From an uncultured Kineothrix sp. (GTDB lineage Bacteria > Bacillota > Clostridia > Lachnospirales > Lachnospiraceae), in contig CAJUSR010000009.1 of NCBI GenBank assembly GCA_910588855.1, forward strand, positions 78,509 through 142,508: a stretch of 64,000 nucleotides of DNA. The letters are read 5' to 3'. Below are positions 30,335 through 39,580 of the stretch, piece by piece. The notes beneath the pieces were generated by a model that searched no databases, was not told the origin of the DNA, and was given only the letters and a program-made list of their open reading frames with translations. The translations under genes were made by a program, and so were the position numbers. Positions within the stretch are counted from its first letter, which is position 1. Every line of letters begins with the position of its first letter.

Positions 30335-32020
30335 TTAGTATAGTTTTGTATTTCTTGCCAATTCTTTCATTTCTTTTGCATTTTGGAGCGCAGCATCCGT
30401 AATTTCCGCGCCTCCCAGCATTCTTGCCAATTCCCTTAAGTCATCTTCCTGCCCAATCTTTTTGATTGTCGTCACGGTTCTGTCTTTCTTCGCATTTTTT
30501 TCTATTAAAAAATGGGCATCCGACATAGCAGCTATCTGAGGCAGGTGGGTAATACAGATAACCTGATGGTTCTTCCCTAAAAGCCCCAGTTTCTCCGAAA
30601 CTTTCCATGCCGTCTTTCCACTGATGCCCGTATCGATTTCATCAAATATAAGTGTCTGGATATCGTCCTTATCCGCCAACACGGTTTTAAAAGCCAGCAT
30701 AATCCTCGACAGCTCGCCGCCGCTTGCCACCTGGTCTAAAGGCTTCAACGCTTCCCCTTTGTTGGTGGATATCATAAATTCTATTTCATCATAGCCATCC
30801 ATAGCTAACACTTCCGGACATGGCCTTACCTGGATTTCAAACTTCACTTCTTCAAAATTCAAATCCAGCAATGCCTGTTTCAAATTTTTTCCCAATTCCT
30901 TGGCGCATTTCTTCCGTACATCGGACAGGCTGCCGCACAATTTCAAAAGCTTTTCCTTTGCTTTGCCCATATGCTCTGAAATTTCCGAACGGTACCTCTC
31001 GTAATTATCCAATATATTTAGTCTTTCTTCTCCCCGCGCTTTATATGCAAGCACTTCTTCCAGATTTTTCCCGTATTTTGATTTTAAATGGTTTACCAAG
31101 TTCAACCGTTCTTCTGTCCGCGCAAAATCTTCCCCGTCAAATTCCAATTCTTCCATATAACCTGACGCTGCCCGGTTGAAATCATTCAGCAGATTATCAA
31201 TATCCTGCAGCTGGGCTTCCAAATCCGCTAAGACAGTATCATAAGAAGAAATGCCTTTCAGTTCCCGCAAAGCACGTCCAATATATTCTCCGGCGCTCTC
31301 GCCGGCCCCGTACCCGGTCATCTGGTAAGCAGTATATAACGCTTCTTTTATTTTACGGCTATTTACCATTTTATGGTACAATTGTTCCAAGTCCTCATCT
31401 TCACCTGCAGTCAGGTTGGCCTCTTCGATTTCCTTCACTTCAAACCGCAAAAGCGCTGCTTCTTTTTCCCTTGCCGTTTCATCCCCGGCATTTTCTTCCA
31501 ATTCCTTTTGAAGCTTTGTAAACTCCTTATAGCATTCCCTGATTTTTTCTTTTAAATCACCGGCGCGCCCTTTTGCATAATCGTCCAATATTTCCTTATG
31601 CTTTTTTTTCTGCAGCAAAGCCTGATGCTCATGCTGCCCATGAATATTAATGAGGACTTCGGCAATTTCTTTCAACTGCCTTGCCCCAAGGGTTTCCCCG
31701 CACACTTTGCAGACACTTCTCGAGGGCATAATCCTCCGCTGGATAATCAACGTTCCATCTTCTTCCGGGAATAAATCCATCTCCTTTAACCGTTTTTCCT
31801 GTTCCACGTTCAACTGGAAAACAAGTTCCACCAAAGCATACTCCGCTCCGGAACGTATCAAATCCTTATCCGCCTTAGCACCCAGCGCAAGATTAACGGA
31901 ACCTATCACAATAGATTTCCCCGCACCGGTTTCCCCTGTCAGAATGTTTAATCCTTCCTCAAAGAAAACTTCCTCTTCATCAATTAATGCCAAATTCTTT
32001 ACATGCAAACTTACTAACAT
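30335..32020 (-). CDS. recN: DNA repair protein RecN
   Basis: About 561 residues from MLVSLHVKNLALIDEEEVFFEEG. An SMC-like ATPase: Walker A GETGAGKSIVIGS, a long coiled coil in the middle (about 150-350), then the signature DQVASGGELSRIMLAFK and Walker B TLIFDEIDTGISGKTA. RecN gathers double-strand-break ends for recombination. The start with GGGG seven bases before ATG is preferred to an open frame that begins 13 codons earlier. It lies between argR and spoIVB, the standard Firmicutes order. Confidence 0.95.
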   Translation of the reverse strand: MLVSLHVKNLALIDEEEVFFEEGLNILTGETGAGKSIVIGSVNLALGAKADKDLIRSGAEYALVELVFQLNVEQEKRLKEMDLFPEEDGTLIIQRRIMPSRSVCKVCGETLGARQLKEIAEVLINIHGQHEHQALLQKKKHKEILDDYAKGRAGDLKEKIRECYKEFTKLQKELEENAGDETAREKEAALLRFEVKEIEEANLTAGEDEDLEQLYHKMVNSRKIKEALYTAYQMTGYGAGESAGEYIGRALRELKGISSYDTVLADLEAQLQDIDNLLNDFNRAASGYMEELEFDGEDFARTEERLNLVNHLKSKYGKNLEEVLAYKARGEERLNILDNYERYRSEISEHMGKAKEKLLKLCGSLSDVRKKCAKELGKNLKQALLDLNFEEVKFEIQVRPCPEVLAMDGYDEIEFMISTNKGEALKPLDQVASGGELSRIMLAFKTVLADKDDIQTLIFDEIDTGISGKTAWKVSEKLGLLGKNHQVICITHLPQIAAMSDAHFLIEKNAKKDRTVTTIKKIGQEDDLRELARMLGGAEITDAALQNAKEMKELARNTKLY

Positions 32021-32027
32021 TCCTATA

Positions 32028-32618
32028 CCCCATATCCGCACCAGCAGATGCAAAACCAATCGTTGAAAGCATTTTTTTCCGCTTTTTCTTCTTATGTACC
32101 CCGGGCAAAACCCTTAAATATCCATCATTTTATGTATCTTATCCATTACAATCCGGGTATCTTCCACAGTCCTTACTGCCATCATAATGGTATCGTCCCC
32201 CGCAATTGAACCCACAATTTCCCTCATCTTCATGGCGTCTACCGCTGCAGCGACAGCCATCGCCATCCCGGCAACCGTCTTAATCACAAGGATATTCTGC
32301 GCCATATCCATAGAAATAAACCCATCCTTCAGCACACGGATATACTTATCCCCCAAATAACTGTCGTCCTGTTTCAGCACTACGTATTTCTGCTTTCCAT
32401 CCCCGGTCGGCACCTTGGATAATTTCAATGCCCTGATATCCCTGGACACAGTGGCCTGCGTCACCTGAAAGCCGGACTCTCTCAGCTTTTCCGCCAGTTC
32501 ATCCTGTGTTTCAATATCAAAGCTTTCAATTAATTCAATAATTTTTCCATGCCTGTTTTTCTTCATCGTTGCACCCCATATCCGCTTAAGCGGTTTTAAA
32601 ATCAATCGTTGAAAGCCT
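32028..32618. repeat. Related ~42-bp leader sequences in front of recN and argR
   Basis: CCCCATATCCGC...AATCGTTGAAAGC occurs at about 32028-32070 (before recN) and 32575-32617 (before argR) with about three quarters identity. In each case the reverse-strand part GCGGATATGGGG lies just upstream of the start codon. The argR copy has extra symmetry: palindrome CCGCTTAAGCGG (32580-32591) and the stem TTGAAAG/CTTTCAA. The feature span runs from the first to the second copy. Confidence 0.5.
32114..32566 (-). CDS. argR: Arginine repressor ArgR/AhrC
   Basis: 150 residues from MKKNRHGKIIELIESFDIETQDELAEKLRESGFQVTQATVSRDI, the winged-helix DNA-binding domain; the C-terminal oligomerisation/arginine-binding domain has NILVIKTVAGMAMAVAAAVDA and GSIAGDDTIMMAVRT. 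It regulates arginine synthesis and breakdown as a hexamer. A longer frame from 32632 is open but lacks family similarity, and the short start agrees with all homologues. Between nadK and recN. Confidence 0.95.
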   Translation of the reverse strand: MKKNRHGKIIELIESFDIETQDELAEKLRESGFQVTQATVSRDIRALKLSKVPTGDGKQKYVVLKQDDSYLGDKYIRVLKDGFISMDMAQNILVIKTVAGMAMAVAAAVDAMKMREIVGSIAGDDTIMMAVRTVEDTRIVMDKIHKMMDI

Positions 32619-32664
32619 TCTTCTTTCAACATTCTCCTCGTTTCTACGCTTCCTGCCGCTTCCC

Positions 32665-33555
32665 CTAAACACTCAACTTTTTATGCAGCACTTCCAGAAA
32701 GCTCGCTTTATTTAATTTTACAATGCCGGTAGCCCTAACAGCCCTTTCTATTATGACCTTATCCCCGGTGTACAACGTTACGTTATGGCTTCCGTCAAAG
32801 TTCACTTCCACTTGTTGTACCCTTCCTTCCCTTCCTCCGCCAATTTCAATCTCTACCACGTCGCTCGGCGCAAGGATAATGCTCCTGGTATTCAAAGTAT
32901 GAGGGCTTATGGGTGTGATTAAAATCAATTCCGCCTTCGGCTCCACAATCGGCCCCCCTGCCGACAGGTTATATCCCGTAGAGCCGGTAGGTGTGGCTAC
33001 AATCACGCCGTCCGCCTGATACTCATTTAAAAATTGCCCATTGACACATATGCGGAAACGGATTATCTGCAAAGAACCGCTTCTTGTTATGGCAATATCG
33101 TTCAAGGCATAGGATTTTTCCGTTTCATCTTGTTGATATCCGTTTTCGGCATGCCTTTTCCTATGGATTTCCCCCCTCACAATCCGTCCGGCAAGCATCA
33201 TCCGCTGCTCCACTTCGTACCCGCCTTCCAAAAGCTGGTTCAGGGCCCCATAGATTCCGCTTTCTTCTATCTCGGCCAGATATCCCAAAGTCCCCAGGTT
33301 AATTCCAAGCAATGGGATATCCCTTTCCATAATGTCCCTGGCTGCCTGCAAAAGCGTACCGTCTCCGCCCAGCACAAGAATACAGTCCACATCTTCCGGT
33401 ATCTGGGCTGCATCCGTATACCCCTGCTCTTTTCCCGGCTCTTTAACCTGAACCGTACATTTCTTTCCGCATTTTTCTAAATATTTCCTAATCTCATTGG
33501 TTTTTTCCAGATTATAGTCTTTATGTCCGTTTGTAATAATATAAAAATGATTCAT
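32665..33555 (-). CDS. nadK: NAD kinase
   Basis: 296 residues. The NAD kinase motif CILVLGGDGTLLQAAR is at about 71-86, followed by LLGINLGTLGYLAEIE; the second conserved block is DGVIVATPTGSTGYNLSAGGPIVEP. It makes NADP from NAD. In Bacillus this gene is elsewhere; here it is inserted between tlyA and argR, an order also seen in many Clostridia. Stop-to-start distance to the preceding tlyA is 13 bases, so they share a transcript. Confidence 0.96.
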   Translation of the reverse strand: MNHFYIITNGHKDYNLEKTNEIRKYLEKCGKKCTVQVKEPGKEQGYTDAAQIPEDVDCILVLGGDGTLLQAARDIMERDIPLLGINLGTLGYLAEIEESGIYGALNQLLEGGYEVEQRMMLAGRIVRGEIHRKRHAENGYQQDETEKSYALNDIAITRSGSLQIIRFRICVNGQFLNEYQADGVIVATPTGSTGYNLSAGGPIVEPKAELILITPISPHTLNTRSIILAPSDVVEIEIGGGREGRVQQVEVNFDGSHNVTLYTGDKVIIERAVRATGIVKLNKASFLEVLHKKLSV

Positions 33556-33568
33556 TTATTTCCCATTC

Positions 33569-34453
33569 CTATAATGCCCTATGTGCTTCCTCCACTGTCC
33601 GTGCAATCAGCTCTTTCATCTCCCCTGTCTGCGACCGCCCTTCTTTCCCGTTTATGACCGCCTCCAACCGGTTTTCCGCTTCCGCCTCTGTCATAGACAG
33701 CATTTCTTCTGTAATCTCCTCCGCTTTTTGTATAAAAAGCAGATATTCGATATTCCCTTCCGGCCCTTTAATCGGCGAAAAACTAAGCCCCATAATTTGA
33801 AAACCGGCAATATCGGCAAAGTCAATCACCTTGCAGATGACTTCCTCATGGATTTTGGGTTCCCGGACGACCCCCTTTTTCCCCACTTTCTCTTTTCCTG
33901 CCTCAAATTGCGGCTTTATCAGGCAAACCATCTGCCCGCCGCCTTTTAAAAGGTTCCTTGCAGGAAGCAATATTTTCGTTAAGGAAATAAAAGAAACATC
34001 CACAGAAGCAAAATCCAGTACATCCTCAATATCGGCAGGCTGCATATAACGGAAATTTGTCTTTTCCATGCAGACCACCCGCTCATCGTTCCGAAGCGCC
34101 CAATCCAACTGCCCATGCCCCACATCTACCGCATATACCTTTGCCGCACCGTTTTGAAGCATACAATCGGTAAATCCGCCTGTAGACGCGCCAATATCCA
34201 TACAAATCCAATCCTGCAGCACAATGGCAAATGCCGCTATGGCCTTTTCCAACTTCAGCCCGCCCCGGCTGACATATTTTAATGTGCTTCCCTTTACTAC
34301 AATCTTTACCTTAGCCCCGTCAAAAGAAGCCCCTGCCTTATCTTCACGCTGTCCGTCTACAAACACTATACCGGACATAATAATCGCCTTGGCCTTCTCT
34401 CTGGAAGAAGCATAACCCTGCTGTACTAAAAGCATATCCAAACGCTCTTTCAT
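33569..34453 (-). CDS. tlyA: TlyA-family rRNA 2'-O-methyltransferase (FtsJ-like)
   Basis: 294 residues. An S4 RNA-binding domain (MKERLDMLLVQQGYASSREKAKAIIMSGIVFVDGQ, 1-60) precedes an FtsJ methyltransferase domain, with SAM-binding motif CMDIGASTGGFTDCMLQNGAA and later ASVDVSFISLTKIL. The Mycobacterium enzyme methylates 16S and 23S rRNA cytidines. It is called YqxC in B. subtilis, where it lies in the same position between dxs and ahrC. Confidence 0.93.
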   Translation of the reverse strand: MKERLDMLLVQQGYASSREKAKAIIMSGIVFVDGQREDKAGASFDGAKVKIVVKGSTLKYVSRGGLKLEKAIAAFAIVLQDWICMDIGASTGGFTDCMLQNGAAKVYAVDVGHGQLDWALRNDERVVCMEKTNFRYMQPADIEDVLDFASVDVSFISLTKILLPARNLLKGGGQMVCLIKPQFEAGKEKVGKKGVVREPKIHEEVICKVIDFADIAGFQIMGLSFSPIKGPEGNIEYLLFIQKAEEITEEMLSMTEAEAENRLEAVINGKEGRSQTGEMKELIARTVEEAHRAL

Positions 34454-34480
34454 CCCGTTGTCCTCTTTAAAGCTACCTCT

Positions 34481-36346
34481 TTATGTATTTTGATATCCGG
34501 CAATAATACGTTCTGCCACGGTTTCTGCATCAATGCCTATTTCTTTCCTTAGAGCATCTACATTGCCATGTTCCACATATTCATCCGGAATGGCAATGGA
34601 AACCAGCCCTTTGCCCGATTCCTTCCTGTCCAGCAATTCCCTGACCTTTTCCCCATAACCGCCGCTTGCCACGTTTTCTTCCATTGACACAAAAAGGGTA
34701 TGCGCTGCAAATGCCTCTACTATAGCATCTTCATCTATTGGCTTCACAAACCTTGCATTCAAAAGGGAACAGGAATATCCTTTTTCTTTTAGTATCTCAC
34801 GCACCTGACATGCTACTTTTACCATACCCCCTACGGCCAACAGGCAAATATCTTTTTCCTCATATATCCATTCGCTTTTCCCATACACAATCGGCGCCCT
34901 ATGCTCTTTTAGCCCATCATAGGCCTCGCCTCTTGGATACCGGACTGCTATGGGGGCGCCAAAGCCCACGGCATATTTCATCATATCCGACAATTCCCAC
35001 TTATTTTTCGGCGCCATAATATGCATATTGGGAATGGAAGAAAGGTAGGATAAATCAAATATCCCCTGATGCGTCTCCCCATCGCTTCCCACCAGACCTG
35101 CCCGGTCAATGGCAAATATCACAGGAAGATTTTGGATGCATACGTCATGCAGTATCTGGTCATAGGCACGCTGCAAAAAGGAAGAATAAATTGCCACAAT
35201 CGGCTTCATCCCTCCCGCTGCCAGCCCGGCTGCAAACGTCACCGCATGTTCTTCCGCAATCCCCACATCGAAAAAGCGTTCAGGATACATATTGCGGAAA
35301 CGCTTTAATCCGGTCCCATCGGGCATCGCAGCCGTAATTGCCACTACTTTTTCATCTCTTTGCCCTAATTTTGTCATAACGGTGGAAAAAATATCCGTAT
35401 AATTCGCTTTCGTCCTTGGATGGGTAGGAAGCCCTGTTTCCACTTCAAACGGCTCCGCCCCATGAAACCTTGCCGGATGCCTTTCCGCCGGCAGGTAACC
35501 CTTCCCTTTTTGTGTCAGGACATGAATCAGCACCGCCTTTTTCACCCTTTTCGCTTCATTGAATACGCGAACCATCTGCCCGATGTCATGGCCATCCACC
35601 GGTCCCAAATAAGTGACCCCCATATCTTCAAAAAGCATCCCCGGAATCACCAGTTGTTTAAAGCTATTCTTGGCACGGCGGATGAATTTTACCATCTGAT
35701 TGCCATATTTTGGCATATCTTTCAGAGTATTATATACCCCATCGCGCAAGTCCAAATAGCCGTCCGCCGTCCGGACGTTATTTAAATATCTCGATACGCC
35801 TCCTACATTTTCCGAAATGGACATATTGTTGTCATTCAGCACAATAATATAATTAGTGTCCAGCCTGGCCGCATTATTCAATGCTTCATAAGCCATCCCG
35901 CCGGTTAGGGAGCCGTCCCCAATTACCGCAACTACCGAATATTTTTCCCCTTTCAGGTCCCTTGCCTTCACAAGCCCCAGTCCTGCGGATATGGAAGTCG
36001 AACTATGCCCCGTATCAAAAGCGTCACAATCGCTTTCCTTCCTCTTCGGGAAACCGCTCATCCCCCCATATTTACGCAGATTTTCAAAACCGCTCTTCCT
36101 TCCGGTCAGCAATTTATGGGTATAAGATTGATGCCCCACATCCCAGATGATTTTATCTTCCGGAAGATTCAATGCCAAATGCAGCGCCATCGTCAACTCT
36201 ACCGCCCCCAGATTGGAGCCGAGATGCCCGCCGGTCACACTGATTTTCTCAATTAAAAATTCCCTGATTTCTTCCGCAAGCGGATATAAATCTTCCTCTT
36301 CTATGTTTTTGATATCATTCACTTGGCAAATCTTATCCAACAGCAT
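34481..36346 (-). CDS. dxs: 1-Deoxy-D-xylulose-5-phosphate synthase
   Basis: 621 residues. TPP-dependent enzyme with GGHLGSNLGAVELTMALH, the TPP-binding motif VVAVIGDGSLTGGMAYEALNNAA, and transketolase pyrimidine-binding block RFFDVGIAEEHAVTFAAGLAAGG, then DRAGLVGSDGETHQG. It makes DXP from pyruvate and glyceraldehyde 3-phosphate, the first step of the MEP isoprenoid pathway; its product also feeds thiamine and pyridoxal synthesis. It is 32 bases after ispA, so the pathway's entry enzyme and a prenyltransferase are co-expressed. Confidence 0.97.
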   Translation of the reverse strand: MLLDKICQVNDIKNIEEEDLYPLAEEIREFLIEKISVTGGHLGSNLGAVELTMALHLALNLPEDKIIWDVGHQSYTHKLLTGRKSGFENLRKYGGMSGFPKRKESDCDAFDTGHSSTSISAGLGLVKARDLKGEKYSVVAVIGDGSLTGGMAYEALNNAARLDTNYIIVLNDNNMSISENVGGVSRYLNNVRTADGYLDLRDGVYNTLKDMPKYGNQMVKFIRRAKNSFKQLVIPGMLFEDMGVTYLGPVDGHDIGQMVRVFNEAKRVKKAVLIHVLTQKGKGYLPAERHPARFHGAEPFEVETGLPTHPRTKANYTDIFSTVMTKLGQRDEKVVAITAAMPDGTGLKRFRNMYPERFFDVGIAEEHAVTFAAGLAAGGMKPIVAIYSSFLQRAYDQILHDVCIQNLPVIFAIDRAGLVGSDGETHQGIFDLSYLSSIPNMHIMAPKNKWELSDMMKYAVGFGAPIAVRYPRGEAYDGLKEHRAPIVYGKSEWIYEEKDICLLAVGGMVKVACQVREILKEKGYSCSLLNARFVKPIDEDAIVEAFAAHTLFVSMEENVASGGYGEKVRELLDRKESGKGLVSIAIPDEYVEHGNVDALRKEIGIDAETVAERIIAGYQNT

Positions 36347-36378
36347 ATCTTTACCCTCTTCCTTTGATTCCCGGTCCC

Positions 36379-37281
36379 TTATTTCTGTCTGGTCACCAGT
36401 CGTTTTATCAACGCTTCCAAAAATCCGTTTCTTTCCTTAAAAGAAGACACAATGCCAATTGCTTCTTCGGACAGGCACTCCACATCTTTCTTTGCCTGCT
36501 CAATTCCTTTTAACGTAACATAAGTGGCTTTCTGGTTTTTTGCATCGCTTCCCGTCTGTTTGCCCAACAAATCTAAGCTGCCTGTTACATCCAAAATATC
36601 ATCCTGAATCTGGAACGCAACACCGATGTTGGTCGCACATTTCTCCACTCTTTCTATTTCTTCCCCGGACGCCCCCGCCAAAACCGCTCCAATCATCATC
36701 GCACTTTGAATCAAAGCCGCCGTTTTATGCACATGGATAAACATGAGACAGTTTTCTGTCATTTCATCTTTTCTGCTTTCAGCTTCAATATCCGCCGTCT
36801 GTCCTCCAATCATCCCATAAATGCCGGATTTTCCAGCAAATATGGAAAGCGCGTCCGCTACCCTGCGCCATTCTTCTTCTCCCTGGACCAGTGAAAATGC
36901 TTTCAACGCAGTCTCAAAGCCATAATTCAAGAGCCCGTCTCCTGCCAAAACAGCCATGCCTTCCCCATAAATCGTATGGGTCGTCTTTTTTCCTCTGCGA
37001 TATTCATCATTATCCATGCATGGCAAATCATCATGCACAAGAGAATATGTGTGTATCATTTCCAGCGCAGCCATAAAAGGTTCCGCCACTTTCCCCTGAC
37101 CGCCAAACATACGGTAAGTCTCCAAAAGCAGCATCGGGCGCAGACGCTTCCCGCCCGCCAGTATGCTATAATTCATCGCTTCCACAACCGTCTTCTGGTA
37201 TCCCTCCTCTTTCGGAAGATACTGCCCGATTACCGTTTCAATTTCCTTTACTTTTTCTTCCAGTTCCCTGTCAAAACTCAT
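36379..37281 (-). CDS. ispA: Polyprenyl (farnesyl/geranyl) diphosphate synthase
   Basis: About 300 residues from MSFDRELEEKVKEIE. Trans-prenyltransferase motifs: LAGGKRLRPMLLLE, the first Asp-rich motif DDLPCMDNDEYRRGKKTTH, and the second QIQDDILDVTG. Length and motif spacing match bacterial FPP synthases. It condenses IPP with allylic diphosphates for undecaprenyl and menaquinone precursors. The start is set at 37281, where GGAG lies six bases upstream; it overlaps the end of xseB by 11 bases. Confidence 0.93.
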   Translation of the reverse strand: MSFDRELEEKVKEIETVIGQYLPKEEGYQKTVVEAMNYSILAGGKRLRPMLLLETYRMFGGQGKVAEPFMAALEMIHTYSLVHDDLPCMDNDEYRRGKKTTHTIYGEGMAVLAGDGLLNYGFETALKAFSLVQGEEEWRRVADALSIFAGKSGIYGMIGGQTADIEAESRKDEMTENCLMFIHVHKTAALIQSAMMIGAVLAGASGEEIERVEKCATNIGVAFQIQDDILDVTGSLDLLGKQTGSDAKNQKATYVTLKGIEQAKKDVECLSEEAIGIVSSFKERNGFLEALIKRLVTRQK

Positions 37282-37486
37282 CCGTTTCTCCATTCTCGTC
37301 AATTTTTAAAACTTTCTTTTCCACCTTATCTATTTTATCGCTGCAATATTTGAGGATTTCCATCCCCTGCTTATATTCCTTAAAGGAATCTTCCAGTGTA
37401 ATGTCCTCCGCTTCCAGCTTAGAGACTGTTTCCTCCAATATTTCAAAGGCTTCTTCCAACGTCAGTTCCTTCTTTTTTGTTCCCAT
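37271..37486 (-). CDS. xseB: Exodeoxyribonuclease VII small subunit
   Basis: 71 residues: LTLEEAFEILEETVSKLEAEDITLEDSFKEYKQGMEILKYCSDKIDKVEKKVLKI, the complete XseB helical hairpin. Many copies of this subunit bind one XseA to form the single-strand-specific nuclease. Its start overlaps xseA by about 25 bases and its end overlaps ispA. Confidence 0.95.
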   Translation of the reverse strand: MGTKKKELTLEEAFEILEETVSKLEAEDITLEDSFKEYKQGMEILKYCSDKIDKVEKKVLKIDENGETDEF

Positions 37487-38688
37487 TCCACACTCTCCTT
37501 GCCCAAAGTCTTCGCAAAAATAATCCCATTCCTTACATGTACCCGCAAGCGTTTCCCGGTTTCCGCCGCCTCTATCGTGGAAACCGTCCGCCCTTCCTCA
37601 TCCGATACATAAGAAAAGCCTTGCTTCAATTTATCCAAAGGGGACAGCCCTTTTAATCTTTCTATATAAACCTCCAAAAGATGCCGCTTTCTCATAAGCG
37701 CCGCTTCCATCGCGTTTTCCATTTGTTCTTCCAGTTTTAAAGCATATGTCCTTTTTTCCCTGATTTGGTTCACCGGGCTTAAGTATTTTAACTTTAACCC
37801 AAGATTCTCCAAGTACCCCCGATATAAGTCCAATTTATTCTTTAACAGCCTGTCCAAAGTGCTGCCATATTCTCTTAGCATTTCCTCATACTGCCAATAT
37901 TCATACACGGCCAGTTCTGCCGCCGCCGAAGGGGTAGGCGCCCTCAAATCCGCAACATAATCCGCTATCGTCGTATCTGTTTCATGCCCCACGGCAGAAA
38001 TTACCGGAATGGAGCAATCGAAAATCGCCTGTGCCACCGTCTCTTCATTGAACGCCCACAAATCCTCAATAGACCCGCCACCCCTGCCAACAATCATAAC
38101 ATCCACGCCAAAGCGCTCCAATACACGGATTCCCCTGGCAATGGACAAAGCCGCCTGTTCCCCTTGCACAATCGCCGGATACAATACAATCTGCACATAC
38201 GGATTCCTTCTTGTGGCAATGTTTATAATATCTCTGACTGCCGCCCCGGTTGATGCGGTCACTACGCCAAGCGTCTTAATATACCGTGGAAGAGGCTGTT
38301 TATAACAGGAATCAAACATCCCCCGCTCTTCCAGTTCTGCTTTCAGTTGTTCAAACTTTTCATAAAGCAGCCCTGCTCCGTCCAATACGATTTGTTTTGC
38401 ATATAGCTGATACTTCCCATCGCGCTCATAAACATCGACAGTACCGCCTACCACAACTTGTTGTCCTTCTTGCATCCGAAAAGCAAGACCGGAACGGTTC
38501 CCCGCAAACATAACGCAGGAAATCGTTCCTTTCTCATCTTTCAACGTAAAATAAATATGCCCTGAGGAATGATACTTGCAATTGCTTACCTCGCCCTTTA
38601 CAAACAACGACTGCAACATAAAATCCTGCATAAACATATTTTTTATATACGAATTTACTTGTGCTACTGTGTATACATTCTGTTTCAT
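37462..38688 (-). CDS. xseA: Exodeoxyribonuclease VII large subunit
   Basis: About 408 residues from MKQNVYTVAQVNSYIKNMF. An N-terminal OB fold (VKGEVSNCKYHSSGHIYFTLKDE) is followed by the catalytic domain with GVVTASTGAAVRDIINI, MIVGRGGGSIEDLWAFNEE and ISAVGHETDTTIADYVADLRAPTPSAAAE. It degrades single-stranded DNA to oligonucleotides. The start at 38688 avoids overlap with nusB and matches the family; an open frame from 38721 adds 11 unrelated residues. Confidence 0.96.
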   Translation of the reverse strand: MKQNVYTVAQVNSYIKNMFMQDFMLQSLFVKGEVSNCKYHSSGHIYFTLKDEKGTISCVMFAGNRSGLAFRMQEGQQVVVGGTVDVYERDGKYQLYAKQIVLDGAGLLYEKFEQLKAELEERGMFDSCYKQPLPRYIKTLGVVTASTGAAVRDIINIATRRNPYVQIVLYPAIVQGEQAALSIARGIRVLERFGVDVMIVGRGGGSIEDLWAFNEETVAQAIFDCSIPVISAVGHETDTTIADYVADLRAPTPSAAAELAVYEYWQYEEMLREYGSTLDRLLKNKLDLYRGYLENLGLKLKYLSPVNQIREKRTYALKLEEQMENAMEAALMRKRHLLEVYIERLKGLSPLDKLKQGFSYVSDEEGRTVSTIEAAETGKRLRVHVRNGIIFAKTLGKESVEWEQKRRN

Positions 38689-38698
38689 TGTCCTATGC

Positions 38699-39097
38699 CT
38701 ACGCAAACTTGGCGAGAACACCGTTTACAAATGCCGGTGAGTTATCCTGCCCAAACTTTTTCGCAAGTTCCACAGCCTCGTTAATCGCTACCCCGGTAGG
38801 TATCTCGTCATCGTATTTGATTTCATAAACAGCAAGACGAATAAGGGTCAAATCCACCTTACCCATCCGAGTCGTATCCCACCCTTTTGCTTCCCTATTT
38901 ATCATATCATCAATTACATCCAGCCTGGATGCAATGTCTTCATACTTTGCAAGGATATATTTTTCATCTTTCTCACTTGCCGTATTCTCTTCTTCTTGAA
39001 AAAACAGTTTTTCCTGCTCCGGCATGTCTTCTTTTTGGTTAAATTCCACACGGAAAAGCAGTTTGAAAATCTGTTCCCTTAGTTCTCTTCTTCCCAT
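38699..39097 (-). CDS. nusB: Transcription antitermination factor NusB
   Basis: About 132 residues from MGRRELREQIFKLLFRVEFNQ, all helical, with LIRLAVYEIKYDDEIPTGVAINEAVELAKKFGQDNSPAFVNGVLAK at the end, the typical NusB close. With NusE(S10) it binds boxA of rRNA transcripts and prevents premature termination. An upstream in-frame ATG at 39142 lies within the preceding gene and is not used by homologues. Confidence 0.95.
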   Translation of the reverse strand: MGRRELREQIFKLLFRVEFNQKEDMPEQEKLFFQEEENTASEKDEKYILAKYEDIASRLDVIDDMINREAKGWDTTRMGKVDLTLIRLAVYEIKYDDEIPTGVAINEAVELAKKFGQDNSPAFVNGVLAKFA

Positions 39098-39110
39098 GGT
39101 ATGCCTTATC

Positions 39111-39497
39111 CTATCTGTCTTTTTGCATATTGACGCCGGCAATACGGATATTTACGTCCGATACCTCAAGCCCGGTCATATTTTCAATGGCGCTCTTTAC
39201 CCTTTCCTGCACTTTCCTGCTGGAAGCCGGAATATTATAGCCATATTCCATAATCAGGGCTAAGTCTACTCTGACCATTTTTCCTATCACTTCAACTTTT
39301 ACCCCTTTTTTCAGATTTTTTACCCCAACCTTGCTCATAAACTCATGGCTGATATTGCCCGCCATAGCCGCCACACCGTCCACTTCCGTAGCTGCAATCC
39401 CTGCAATCATAGCCACAACGTCATCTGCAATCTTTACTGTTCCCGTATTGGACTCCTCTTCTACTACATATGTGCTTCTATCTAATTCCTTTTCCAT
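39111..39497 (-). CDS. Asp23/Gls24 family envelope stress protein (YqhY-like)
   Basis: 128 residues from MEKELDRSTYVVEEESNTGTVKIADDVVAMIAGIAATEVDGVAAM, then KKGVKVEVIGKMVRVDLALIMEYGYNIPASSRKVQERVKSAIENMTGL, the whole Asp23/DUF322 core. The start at 39497 has GGAGG seven bases upstream. In B. subtilis yqhY stands between accC and nusB and influences acetyl-CoA carboxylase; here the accBC genes are not adjacent. It precedes nusB by 13 bases. Confidence 0.9.
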   Translation of the reverse strand: MEKELDRSTYVVEEESNTGTVKIADDVVAMIAGIAATEVDGVAAMAGNISHEFMSKVGVKNLKKGVKVEVIGKMVRVDLALIMEYGYNIPASSRKVQERVKSAIENMTGLEVSDVNIRIAGVNMQKDR

Positions 39498-39580
39498 TTG
39501 GTTTCCTCCATTCAAGGTTGTTTACACTATGCCTATTTCTATATATAATACCAAAATTTACGGATTTTGCATAGACCTTT

